From positions 17,276,055-17,340,054 of the forward strand of contig NC_037599.1 in NCBI RefSeq assembly GCF_003073045.1: DNA of 64,000 nt. The letters are read 5' to 3'. A program made the translations under genes and the position numbers. Source of the stretch: Pomacea canaliculata. Its lineage: Eukaryota > Mollusca > Gastropoda > Architaenioglossa > Ampullariidae. Below the pieces are notes generated by a model. That model was not told the origin of the DNA. It saw only the letters and a list, made by a program, of their open reading frames with translations, and did not search any database. This document shows, in pieces, positions 12,171 through 24,705 of the stretch. Position 1 is the first letter of the stretch. The number at the start of each line of letters is the position of its first letter.

Positions 12171-14149
12171 CGATGAAGCAGCAAGATGCGTTTGTCTACA
12201 TGCCATGGTACAGGCATACAGCCTCACCTGCTGACTCGGCATAAGACTCCAATTAACCATTTTTTAGCAGGCTATGCACTTGTTCATACACGAGTAGTCG
12301 GAAAAAGGGGGCTAATAGCTGCGATGGCGATGCCCCCTGGCAGTACTACATGCTTTGATCCTTACCCCCTCTCCTTCATGCTGTTTTTTTTTTTCCCCCA
12401 CCGTCTCTCCGTCTGTCCTTTCCTATCTCTGCCTCAACGTTTACCGAGATAAAACATGTTCTTTCGTTGATCTTGCACACCCGTTTGACCGTTAGTTTTG
12501 TTGGCTATAAAGATATTATTTACTTAATAATTTTAATAAAATATTGTTTCCACCTTTTCAACGTCTTTTTGGATACTGCAATGCAGGTGGACTCAGTACT
12601 CCTTTAAAAATTAGGCCCCTTGGTCGAAAGTGTCTGACTGCGCATGAGTAGTTTGACATAAATTTCTGGCAGTTTTTCCACACTGAGTCGTGAAGATGGT
12701 GGAAATGACCTGGTGACCCTTTGCCTACTTTCTGAGGCAGATTGCAGTCGACATCGAACCGCGAGTTTTTGGGTTGATCGCGTGATTTCAGGCCGTCCAC
12801 AGCCAGCACTCCCAGCGAAAAATGTTTCCCAGGAAAAGATTTATGAATGTAGAGATGAAAAATAGAAGCAGGTCGCCGCGAGAATCGACATAGCGGTTAC
12901 AGGATACAGCTGAAGCACTCCGAGGATTTCTGCAGATTGATGCTCTGAACGAAAAAATCAGGAAGACAGAACGAATTTAGGGCATGCTGGATAGCAAGTG
13001 GGTCATAGTGTCGTCAGATGCCATCTTGGTAATCTAGGTTTTCACTGTATGATCGAACAGTTCTATTAACCTAGTTCCTATTGAATAGTCATTAGAAATT
13101 ATCGTGACGGTATTCGGACAATATACAATAGCTGCAATACTTCAGAAAAAGAAAAACCGGGGGAGCCAGGTACAATGCAGGTGTCATAAAGGAATTGAGG
13201 GAACGACTGACACTTTCAGGAAACCACTTATGTCAGACTACAGAAAGAAGGAAGGGATCATTTATGTGTGTGTGTGTGTGTGAAAACTGTAAGAACGGGT
13301 GGAACTGGTGACTGATCGATTAATGAAAATAGTAAAAACAGAAATAACAACAAACAAAATGAAGAAAGAAAACACAATTTCATTAGCGGAAACTGTCCAA
13401 TTAGGGTTCCTGCTGGAGGGTGGGGCAGTAAAATCGATGTTCTTGTGATGTTAAAAGGAAATTCAGATCCTCCAACCCTTCGTGTTCCCTCCAGTCATCT
13501 GGGCTACTTTGGCTGTGGACTAGTGGTGTGCAAAAGTCGATTTCGTCGTGCAGAAACGAATGTCATCGCGGGTTGATTGTTGACAGGAAGTTGCCAGAAG
13601 GGAAAAGCAACCTGATGAAGTGGGTGACCGCGCGCTCACTTAGTTGAGATATAAAAACTACCTTTCTGACAAATAAAAAATGCAGAAAAGACTAAATATT
13701 GAATAGATAATTAAGAAAAGAATTAGTTGATTAGAAAAGGAAAGTTTCAGAAGTTCTAAGCCGTTACGCCATATATACTACATGTATATGTATTATAATG
13801 CAAGTAATGATATTGGTTGTTTTTGTGATGTGATGGGTCCAAATGAGTGATTAATAACACCAGTTGGTAAAAAATTGTGAGACCCTGTATAGGATGTCGG
13901 TGCTGTGACCGGTATTTTCATCATGGGATGTCGTGGGACAAGCAGAGGTAAAGGATGGACTGGAGGAAGGTCGCGAATTGTGACTAAAGCGGCGAGGAAA
14001 CAAAACACGTGTTTGTCGTGAGATTCCGAAACAGTTCTCACCTGCTTGTCCATCACTGCCAGGTTCCATAATGTGACCTTTCTACAGTTTTATGCTCTAA
14101 CTTCTATGCATAGTGACGAAGAAGTGGAAACTGATCTTTGAACAGCTAT

Positions 14150-14425
14150 AATGAGCTTTCCAGGCAGTACGGAGAAAGGATATCTTCACCGTGCTCGGGT
14201 ATTTCAATGCAAAAATAGGACAAGACATTTTGGCAATGGTACGGTTGGCCGCTTCGGCCTTGGTGAATCTAACGGCAAGGTTCTGTAGCTTCTTGAATTT
14301 GCTCAAAGCCACAGGCTAGCCCTTCATCCTATCAAAAGTTGGAGGCTGACGATCTGGTGTTCCCCAGATTGGTTGATCCATAACCAGATAGACTTTATTT
14401 TGCTGCCGAGACGCTTCAAATGAAG
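14150..14425 (+). pseudogene. LINE endonuclease fragment
   Basis: Reads DIFTVLGYFNAKIGQDIFGN, then LLEFAQSHRLAL and, after a frame change, NQIDFILLPRRFK. These are the APE-endonuclease blocks 'GDFNAKVG', 'LLEFA..N.L.l.NT' and 'NQIDYIL' of non-LTR retrotransposons. Asp is replaced by Tyr in the first block, and an in-frame TAG follows it, so it is decayed. Confidence 0.72.
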
Positions 14426-14429
14426 TATT

Positions 14430-15060
14430 AACAACCCCCTGTTGGATCACCACCTTGCCGCGGTCGGGGGGCTTGCGTGTCTCGATGACCCTAAGAGCTA
14501 TGCCGACAGGAGCATTAGCTCCTAGCAGGGTCACCCAAGTCGGACAGGTCGAAGGGTAGAGACCAGACAAAGAGTGGTCCACGAGTGCTGAAGTCGGAGG
14601 TGGTGGGCCGCAAGGCGCACTCTGAAATAACCACACCACCACGCAACACAGCCTATGCCACTTGGAAAGTATTAACAAGGTGCAGACGAAGGAGTGGATG
14701 TGATTAGTGACTAAAATCTCGTCTCTAAGGTTGAAGCGGAGGGTTAAGCGGCACACACCCAATCCTCGAATGCGCTTTCACCTGGACAGGCTACGAGACC
14801 ATGGTCCCCAGGAACCTCTTCTCGCTACCATCAAAAGGTGCAAGCTGATCACATGGTTTGGTCATGTCGCTCCGACACAATACATCGCCGAAGACAGTCC
14901 TGCAAGGGTTCGCAGAAGGTGGTTGCCACCGGAGTAAGAAGAAAAAGAATTGGCTTGCGAGAGGTCCTCCTAACGGCAATGGGACAAGTCTCGTGGGCGA
15001 ACAGTTGCCGCTGATAGTCTCATCGTGACCTCCCCAACTCCCCGACGAACCGCCTTGCTC
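14430..15060 (+). pseudogene. Further LINE pieces (leader-like and C-terminal parts)
   Basis: 14430-14600 is GC-rich and resembles a LINE leader; this is recognition from memory and weak. 14770-15060 reads LRDHGPQEPLLATIKRCKLI then TWFGHVA, the C-terminal 'R.LRWfGHV.R' block, and later KKKNWLA. The pieces are out of order relative to an intact element, suggesting nested or rearranged copies. Confidence 0.5.
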
Positions 15061-17080
15061 CCAGTCCGGCCGATGCCATTAAGGGGAATGAAGATCGGTG
15101 TTATGGAATAATTCCCCTTCTGGCACCCTCCGGTACAGCATGCACGTTGGCCAACGTGTGCCTGTGTCGTGTAGCGAAAAGAACGCGAGCGCTCGCGTTA
15201 TAGTACGCAGGGCAAGCCACGCACACAAACATGGCCACCAGTCAGGCTCACTGCTACAAATCTGAGGAAAAAACTGTGGTTGGAACAAAAATAAAGTAGA
15301 AAGAACCATCCAGTTTATTAAAGACACACATAATCTAGTAATACCCATAACCACAAGAACAATTAAAAGCAGAAAATAAGGGAAAAAAATATGAAATTTT
15401 CAATTCTGCATACTCCAACCCTGCAGTGTCTAGTATGGAAGGTGTTCATAGAGACCTGCATCCGGAATCTTTTAGTTCTCACTGAAGTGTTAACCACTAC
15501 CCTGCTGGGCGCCCCGGTGTCTGGTTACTGGGTACAAGCCCCTACAATATGCATCCGGCGAATTTGACAAGAGGTGGGGAGAGGAAAGAAAAAATATATT
15601 ATTAGCGTAGATTGTTCCACATTTAGTGCAGTTATGATCACGGCAAACCTATTAAAGTTCTGCCCCTCGTGTTTGACGAGAAACCAATTAATGTAATTTT
15701 TATCCTACAGGTTTCCTCGCTCAGCGTGGTTCGATTTATTGATCTGGCGTTGCTTCCAATTGGTCTCGGTCAGACCTTGCATGGGTCGATCAGGTCTGCC
15801 AGCGGCCTCTGTGAACATTAACAAACTTAACTCTATTTGTCAATATGCGACAAGGGTGTTGTCCGCTCTCCTTCATGTTTGCATGTGGACATGGTAAGAA
15901 ATATATGTTGATGGAGGTGATGGGTCGGAAGAAGGGACCAGAGCAGTTTTAGCAAGGTTAGACGTGTCTAGAGAAACACCTACATCAATAGATGCGAATG
16001 AATTTACACAGGTGGCAATAATAGGACATGGAAATTAAAAATCTCATGACAACGACGGCAGACCTGCCTAGGTGACTGATGATTGCTTCTGTCACCTCGC
16101 TGTCCACGACTAGTGTTATATAGAGACCTCACTTTTCTCGGGGCCATCTTTATGTGAGGACGGTGCCCATCTCCTCTCCCTAGCTGCCTTACATACCTAA
16201 TCCTACATGGAGTCAGGTAACCCATTCCCCCAGGCTGGGTCGTATGGGTGAAGTTTGCTGCACTAATCGGGCATTGAAGGTAGGACGTCATCACTTTAAC
16301 CACTCGGTTATCCGATTACCTATCGGGTACCTCACCAGAGGGGAGTAGAGTGCGGTGATGTGTGCCGTTAATGAATGGGATATGTAGGGATATTTTTTTT
16401 GCGTCAGTTAAAATTTGGCCTGGCACTCGCTGGTAGGTAAGGCTTGTGGCGTTTCATCCGGGTCACACCTTTGTTCTCAAATGCATTTTAGTCTCACCGT
16501 TGCAGCTATCCTTGACTCAAATGGCAGAGCTGGGGTGGAGTGATTATGCAAGTTGAGATCATGTTACCAGCTTCATCCAGTTGATATGTCACACGTGCTC
16601 TCCAAGGTCTTCACAGCCCAAAAACTAAATCCTTCCAAACAGGTTGTGTAATGTCGCCCCATTTGTGTCATGCAACTCAACGGTGAAAATATATTGCATT
16701 TGTATCAGTGGTCTATATCAATAGTATCTCTATCAAAATTAAGTTACTGGAGACCGTTAGTCACGTCAAGCCTACATGCATAGGTTCGTATCATGGGGTG
16801 TACACAAGATGTATATACTCTATGCATTGTTAGCAAGCTAAAAACTATCCCAGTGGATGAATCAAGCTGGTAATAAAACTCTAACTACATCATTCAAACA
16901 AAGCCATTGAGCCTCTAAAAGACAAAAACAATTTACCCTAAGCATATTTCTCTTTTAAACTCATTTATTGTCAGTAGGTACATGGAAAATGCCAGTGCTG
17001 CAAATCAGCTGAGAACAAGAATTTGCTGGTCTTGACTGTGACCGCTATTCTGTACAACTTGTCCACACACTTCTGAACAA
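15061..17080. other. Intergenic stretch with SINE-like remnants
   Basis: Only weak tRNA-like remnants (15480-15545, 16195-16325). No gene seen. Confidence 0.5.
16195..16325 (-). repeat. SINE-like remnant (A-box-like)
   Basis: Minus strand reads GATAACCGAGTGGTTAAAGT, close to the 5' half of a Leu/Ser-type tRNA, but there is no convincing B box. A similar weak case is at 15480-15545 (minus, GGGTAGTGGTTAACACTTCA). Confidence 0.3.
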
Positions 17081-17084
17081 AGTG

Positions 17085-17225
17085 ACAGATTGCCGACCAT
17101 CAGTAAAAATGATGGCTCTTAAATAAATGTAACTGCCACATTTGCTGACCATCAGTAAACATGACAGCTTGCTGGATATCAGTAACTCTACAATTTACTG
17201 AACGTCAGTAAGAATCACATTTTGC
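17085..17225. repeat. Imperfect ~55-bp tandem repeat
   Basis: Four related segments: 'gccgaccatcagtaaaaatg', 'gctgaccatcagtaaacatg', 'gctggatatcagtaactcta' and 'actgaacgtcagtaagaatc'. Non-coding. Confidence 0.6.
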
Positions 17226-18898
17226 TACAGATTTTAGTCAATCGTGACAGGAAATGTCTTTAAAGCACCATTTTCATCAACAAAATGCTGCACATTTTGG
17301 CCACTATTCTTTTAGGAAAGAACTAGCTGTCCACATATCGTCAGGTATGGTGAAACTTTATAAATACCTTAGTGCTGAAGACAAAAATGGCTTTTGTTCT
17401 GTCTCAAGACATCCATATCTGAGCATATTTTTGTTTACAGAAGACTCCTTTTCCATAAAAGTCATACAATCTCTACTAGTCATATTTAAAATGTGCCCCT
17501 GACTTTTGATCAGTACAAATCTTATAGCAATAAGTAGAGATTAGAGCTGACACTGTTATCTGCATTACAGGAACCTGCTGATTCTCCAGTATTTTAGAGA
17601 ATTACCTGCTCCGCAATCGCTGAAAAAAAAAATGACTTGGATATAAGACAAACATGTGACACTTGACTTATTTCTAACTCCTAAACATGTATTTCCCCCT
17701 GAGGAACTTGGTGCATATTAATTTCACGTACATGCTCTTGGGATCCCCTTTCCTCATAGACTAGAGGTTGCTGCTCTGACCATGAAAAGGTACAACACAT
17801 CATCATCAACAGTAGATTCTCCTCCTTTGCTATTTTGCTCCCCAGGAAGATTCCCATGTACTTTTGTGTGCACAACATACAAACTAGACACCAGGATATA
17901 AACATCTCAAGGCAAACATTTTATAGGGAAAAAGTTAAATCTGGATATGTACACATAATCCTTTTCCCAGCAGATCCCTAATCTGAAACAGATAAATAGT
18001 TGCTGAGACTTCCTTATTCAAGCTGATTTCACTAGAAGAATGAATCTTTACAATCTATGCATATATGTGCATCTTCTTGTGGGCCCATGTCGCTTCTTCG
18101 GGGCATGCCTATGTGCACGAGTTTATGGGTATGATCTTTTAAGGGAGGATAAGGGAGAAATATGAAAATTCCAAATACCCTTTAATGCAGAGCTGATATG
18201 ATGCCAGTGACAGTTTACTTCAAACTCTCCAGATATGTTCCAACAATTTCCGAATTTGTCAAAGGTGAGCAACTTCATATTTAGTTTGGCTTCACCCTGT
18301 TTAATAGCAATCTTCTTGGAATGTCTCAACACTTCTACTTATCTCTTTATGCACCTGGATAATAACAGAGAGCAGTATGCTAAAGCAAAAGTGACAACAA
18401 ACCCAACAATGGATTCTACCCACCCTTCACGTTCTCCCTCCCGGAGATCTCAAATTGAAAAATGTTTCATCTACAGTTTATTCAACCATGTGGTATTAAA
18501 TGACAGACCCCCCTGATCCCCCTTTGCATTGTTGTTAACTTGATCACATTCGAAGAGTAGCTCTCAAAATTAAGCTGGAAGTCATCTACAGAGCTTCCAC
18601 AAACCCACGCAGTGTGATGCTGAAGGGCAACAGCAAAACCCAGACCTCTGTCCCCAGAGAATACACTCCTGTAGCATGTGCTGCATGGTCTTTTCTCATC
18701 CCCACAAAAGTATGTTAGAGATGACATGTCTAGCCTCTGGTATAGGTTGTACCATTTTGTCACCTGGTCTGATTCTGACACATGATAGTAACTGTCTGTG
18801 CAATACCTTTATGATGGTCTTCATCTTTGTTAGACTGTTTTCATCCTGCTTGTCATCAGTGCTAATTTTTGCCATTTTGTCAGCCTTCTCTCTCACAG

Positions 18899-18954
18899 GG
18901 CATGATCTTTTAAACTTGCCTGAAGTTGATGATCTTTGTCTGGAACTAATCAGG
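18899..18954 (+). other. Exon-like plus-strand segment, unidentified
   Basis: Fifty-six bases between a good acceptor (TTCTCTCTCACAG) and a GTGAGC donor are open in only one frame, HDLLNLPEVDDLCLELI. No family recognised. A long minus-strand frame overlaps it, so the strand is uncertain. Confidence 0.3.
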
Positions 18955-19906
18955 TGAGCTGTGCTGTGCTTGCACTTGCTAACTTGTTACATTCTATTAA
19001 TTTGCTACAGTTGAGGGTTTCTTGCTCAGCCACCCAGTAGATGTGGTTTTTCAATTATACTTGTCTGAGTAATCAGTAAAAAGTTAAGACAAACAAGTGC
19101 ACTATGACAATCATGAGTTTATAGCGGAGAAGTTTGAATGGTCCCTTTAGAAGGTATCCTCTTATTGAATCCAAGGTAAGAAATACCAACAGCTGTTCTG
19201 CTGCGATGGCAATATATGTTAAATGAAAAAGCAGGGATGTAAACATTCCTACAATATATACAGCAATACTCTCCTGCTCTTTAATAGTACACAAATGTGG
19301 CGACTAACTCTCAAAAGAAGACCTGTTTTCAGAATACAGTTTCTGGGCTTGCAGTTCAGCAGACTCATGAGGTCTCCATATCTCTCTCTGATCCACATAA
19401 TTCTACAAAATGCTATTCTGAAGATAATAAGGCCATATGCAAAGGGCTTTTCATCAAAAACCTGTTCCACTGCAGATTATTATCATAAGCATCATCGTCA
19501 AGCCAGTAATAATGCCAAGAGCAGCATTAGCATCACTAAATGATGGGCAAACAATAAAAACAAATCCACCGACCAACCCAATGCCCTTCCTCCACAATTC
19601 CTCCCTCTCATAATCAAATGTCTCACAATACAAGAAATCCTCCAATGCTACAACCAATCTTCCATATCAGGTAAGACTGAAAAATACATTGTTGAAGAGT
19701 GTCTGTTTTGCTCTTTACACTGATTAGAAAGCATTCTTCATTCTAAACAAATGAAACCTGCATACACAAATGAAATTTACATCCTTTGTAATTGTGATCA
19801 AACAAAGCAGGTAATTTCATCTTGAATGATTTAAAATCACAGAACAGTTTACATGCATATTCTCTATATCAGAAATATTTCATATATACTTTACACATCA
19901 AATAAA

Positions 19907-20145
19907 CAAGGCAAACAGCATATGAAATAGAACGGCAAATATCAGTGAACATGTGTGAGTATCTGGATAAGCTCATGCCTAAAATTGTGAAAGGAAAATA
20001 TAGGGCATCCGATTTTGAAATATTTAGCACTGACATTAAAAATGTATTTCATAAACATAAAACATTCCATGAAAATGACTTATTCAGCATTGGAAACTGG
20101 CTGAATGAAGCAAATTGTATGACACAAGCAAAACTGATATCATGA
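19907..20145 (+). other. Coding-like plus-strand open frame, unidentified
   Basis: Open frame with ordinary amino-acid composition, containing MCEYLDKLMPKIVKGKYRAS, IFSTDIKNVFHKHKTFHEND and LFSIGNWLNEANCMTQAKL before TGA. The first ATG is at 19951. It looks like a protein-coding exon or a decayed gene, but I do not recognise the family and see no strong acceptor in front of it. Confidence 0.35.
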
Positions 20146-21250
20146 TGTGTGAAAGGGGTGCTGGCCTGGGATGATTGAAGACAACTTCACATGCTGCTAA
20201 ATTTCCTTCTTATTCTTCTACTTAATAGCCTATTTATTTCCTCCACATCACTTTAACAAATTATCAAGCTGTTTTAAGATCTTTATCAATGTTAAGGCTG
20301 ACTTTGCATTCCCATCTTCAACTACAAGAAAGACATTATTTTAGCAAAGAAATAAGGCTACAGATAAAATGTTTTCTCTTGCTTGCCAGTTCACCTTTCA
20401 CACATAATGTTCCACCATTTACATAATTTGACAGATGTTTCATTTAGTTGGCACCACATTTCCACAATTTAAAGGTATGCAATACAGAAAATTAAATAAG
20501 GAATAAACTCCACAGGAAACCTAAGAGTGAATTAAAAAAAAAAAAACCCATGTACAAGACCACAAAAACTGGAAGATTATCAGCTGAATATTATGTGGAT
20601 TCCATTTTCTCTAAGTGCTAAAAATATTCCTTATAGCCTAGTATAGGAGGATACAACTATTTTCAAAATGGGACTCCACAGAGTCTACAGATGATTCTGC
20701 ATGTACTAGACAATGACCAGACCACCTCTCTGCCATAAATGTCTAAAACAAAAGACATTTAGATGTATGAGGGGTGTAAAATTCTATCCTATGCAAAGAA
20801 AAAAAAAGGTGAGCAAGGGGTCTACAGTAACAATGCTGTTGCTTTAGGCCTATCTCACTGTAAAAGCACCAAGTGTTTATAAATTTGCCTATGAAGTACC
20901 TTTTGTCTGTTACTGCTGGTCACAGATGCCTAACTGAGAAATTAAATTTTGAGAATTAAAGCTTAGTGAAGCACCTCTATAAGAAAACAGTTCTCTGCTG
21001 CTGAGGTTGGTGGAAAAGAGCTATAAATGTTCCACTGATTTTTTTAAAACCAGCAGACCGTCTTAAGCAGGTTATTTTTGGAAATTTTGTACTGTGTAGC
21101 AGTTGCTGCAAGAGCTAGTGCTGGTGGTCTGAACTCCAGACAATAAGCCAAAGCTAGTGTGTTAACAGGCAGGCCATTGTGTCCATCAGTACAGCAATGG
21201 TCCGAATCATGCAGAAAACACCCCGGGCGTATTGAACTAATGGTAACAGC

Positions 21251-21425
21251 CAGGGCTTCTGCTAAGGCTAAATTCTTTGGGGTCCCAGGGACCCCTTCTT
21301 CAGATTTTTAAGGGGTCCCTGTTCTTCACCCAAATTTGAAGGGGACCCCATTGACGAAAATTGAAGGGGTCCTCTGAACTTTTAATGCGTACTGTACGCA
21401 ATTTTTTGCGTAAGCAGAAGCCCTG
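21251..21425. mobile_element. 175-bp terminal-inverted-repeat element
   Basis: Begins CAGGGCTTCTGC and ends GCAGAAGCCCTG, perfect 12-bp inverted repeats (imperfectly longer). Flanked by AACAGC at 21245-21250 and 21426-21431. The interior contains three related 'aaggggtcc' repeats. Non-coding. hAT-like by its CAGGG end, but the visible target duplication is 6 bp, so the superfamily is uncertain. Confidence 0.8.
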
Positions 21426-24400
21426 AACAGCTATAATCAAACACTACACTGATCATGTTTAGCCACAGAATCACTAAGTCGAAAGTGAAAACTGCTCTAT
21501 CAGATGTCACATTGCTGGTGAAGGTCAATATCAACTTTTGCTAAAGGATCACAAAATTCAAACTACAATGGACAATGACATAAATATAGCTTAAATAACT
21601 AAATAAAAGTCCCCTTGCTACAAAGACTATGAAGAACAACAGGTGACTAGCTTGGAGAGTTAGGGTTATGCCCTATGACTATGTTGGTTAATACAATGGA
21701 CCCATCTAGTGATGACAGTCATCGTGCAATTTTGGAAATTGAACTCTGCTGCAATAGAATTGTGCATTATAATGGCCAGGTTCAGTGCGTTGAAATTTGG
21801 TTACATTAAAGCTGCAGCACTAATATTTCCACTCAAAACCATTCTTTCCTAAACATACTATATCAGATTATGAACTGAATCTGAAACCTGGGCATGGAGA
21901 AAGATGAGAACATGATATATGTTAAGGCTTTCATTCAAATAGCCTTCGAAGATGTAAAAAAGGGTAATACAGTATTAATGCAGACAAAAAAAAAAGCGGA
22001 ACTATTCTGGAACACTGCTTAAAAAAATGCTGCTTGAAAATAGAGAAAGGGAATTTGTTTCTTGAGATCCCATGCTCCACAAAAAAAAAAAAAGAAAAAA
22101 AAGAGAAAGAGTCAATTTACACACTGGCAATGCTGTTGTCTGAAAAAGATGTTTTATTGACCTCTCTTCTTTCTGATGGCCTTTCAGGATTTCTTGCATC
22201 TTGCTTCAGAAAATTCATTTCAGTTTCTCACATTTAAATTTGTTGCATTTACTTAAAGGGGTCTAACTACATTTGAAATAGAAATTACTAAATTATGGAC
22301 GTCTCTTGACAAAAATCAACAAACTGGTTCCCAAAATTTGCAATGAAAATGATCAGAGATAAGCAACAAAACCAGCAAGCCCTTAGCCTCTGACCTTCCC
22401 CCCCAAAAAAAAAAACCAAACAAACCCACCCTTATTCACCTAGCATATCTCTCTCACACACAGATCCCGCATATACATATTATGTACATACATCTATTCC
22501 ATGCCTCCAAGTGTTGTAAAAACATCAAAACAGGGATTTAAACTGAAGTATCCCATCATATCTCATTTTCTGTGCAAGTGGCAAATAGGTGCAAATGGAA
22601 TTTACTTGTGGAACACCTCATGTCCGGTTTGCTGAATGCCATTTTACTTTCTTCTATAAAAGAATTATAGTACACTTACAGGCACTTGATACACAATAAA
22701 CATTTCAGAGTTTTTTTTTAAATGCACTGTTGGACTATTTTTAGATGAATCTCAGCTGCTAACAGGGGGGCTTTACATAAACACAAGAGTTCTACATTTT
22801 TCGAGCCAATATTCCATTTCTTTTGCACTTACTATATTGTTGGTCTTGACATCAAGATTTCTGCGGGCACTGTACACAAAAAAAGCAAGCATACACGTTC
22901 CTATTAAGAAATTAACGTTGATTATAGTGATACATCACGGGGCAAAAACAAGGATCTCATAAGATCCATCAACACTGGGCTGAAAAAGTGAATGAAAAAA
23001 GCAATCCATTGCCAGGGCAATCCCATAGGCAAGGCAATAACAATAAAAGCGACAGCGACCCACAACATGTACAAAGCACAAAGATCCCAGCAACAAATCT
23101 TGCAATGATCGGGCACATATTGAAATTGTAAGTCTGCAGCTTAAAATTGATCAGGAACAAAGCCAGTATTAGTCCATTTATATAGTATGTTATTTGTTGT
23201 TTATGTTTCAAATGCAACAAATTGTATATGAAGAACCAATCCATGTTTATATTGCACTTGGTTTTAATACCACACACTCCATTTACACTATGATTAATTA
23301 AAATAACTCCTTTTCCAGGCAATTTCATTCAATGATGCCAGAATCAACATTCAACCAGGCACAAACTTTCATGCTAGAATACAAAATTTCTGCTTAATTG
23401 TCTATTATTTAGCCAGTAACCAAACTCTAACTAAAGCAATAACACTCATTTTTTAAATGGTTGCATCATCAGATCAACTACAAATTTTTCCAACATCCCG
23501 TTAAAAAATATTGAAACTTGTGTCAATTTGCTCAACAAAAAATGATAAACTCTGCAAACATAGACATTCACATACCTCTCTTTGCATCCTTCTTGATCCC
23601 CTCACACATGCATGACTACAAATACATGTGCCTACCATCAGTTCTCATCAAAGGAATGATATTTGTGACAACTATACAATAATTACTACATTGTTCATTT
23701 ACAAGTTTAATGTTTTCGTTCACCTACAATTTCATCCTTTATGTGTGTGCATGTGTAGTTGTGTTTACATATATGCAGGTGCATATGCATGAACATATAT
23801 ACATGTCCAAGGTCACACTAAAGTGCACTTGTGCCTGATGGGACATAAAGTTAAAGACATTTTATGTGATGGTGTTAGCTTTCTACACACTCTAGCCACA
23901 CAAAAAAAAAAATCTTTTCTGCAAATTTTTCTATCAAAATTTGTTGTAGCATGGTTAGAAGCAACTAAGTGGTCCTCATCTTTAAAAAAGAAAAAGGCAG
24001 GCAGCTGCAGTCCACAGAATCAAGACAATGAAAGTCATTATTTACCAATCACCATGGCAACCATGTGATATAATGTTCATGTTTGCTAATTATCACATAT
24101 GATACAACACTACCCTAAAACTCAAAAAGAATAGTTTTAAAGACTGGCTGAAACTTTAACCTACCCACTCGCTGTATTATATTTATAGTACACTAAATGA
24201 AATTTTCCTTCTTCTGTCAGTGATCAACAAGAAGATAATGGTTTCAAAGCACAAAGTTCAGTGGGTATAAAGGGATTAAAGATTTAAGCTGATCTATGGG
24301 GGTAGAAGGGAAAGATAGGTGATAGAGCAGAGGAAAGGAAAATTAAAAATATGACCGATAAGTTCCTCATTTTGTCCTATTAAGTTACACATAAATAACA

Positions 24401-24554
24401 GCACATGAATGAAATGGTCACTTTTTGTTTTCTCTTTCTCTTCTACCCATCATTCATTGTTATTAAGTTTTTATTAAGACACTTGCCTGCTGTGACTTTG
24501 AAATAAAAGTATACAGATGACAACATACCAAACTGATTCTTCTGTCTCTGCAGC

Positions 24555-24705
24555 ATTACTTTTGATGACATGAGGCTGCATGAAGATGGGGAATTTAAAT
24601 GTCACAACTGCTGGAAAGTCACTGACTACTGCAAAGCATTGTGCTACTGTTTATTTCACTTCTCATGTCAAGTGACAGAAAATGAAAAATATTATAGCTG
24701 AGATG
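24555..24705 (+). other. Candidate plus-strand Cys-rich terminal exon, unidentified
   Basis: After a strong acceptor (TTCTTCTGTCTCTGCAG) one frame reads ITFDDMRLHEDGEFKCHNCW, then KVTDYCKALCYCLFHFSC and stops at TGA. Six Cys in about 30 residues. A GTGAGT donor follows at about 24789, beyond the stop. No family recognised. Confidence 0.3.

Larger units (their letters stand above)
9306..14149. other. Intergenic stretch with repeats only
   Basis: Apart from A-runs, a pyrimidine microsatellite and the SINE-like remnant near 12.0 kb, nothing supports a gene. 10600-10950 contains two diverged segments sharing 'gattatgtaacgaa.ggat', hinting at a local duplication. Confidence 0.5.

Noticed and set aside
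19073..19294. Hydrophobic minus-strand ORF (RGYLLKGPFKLLRYKL...) as the FCHo terminal exon
   Set aside because: Begins GYLL after an AG in the right phase, but the acceptor has no pyrimidine tract and the tail is far longer than in the family.
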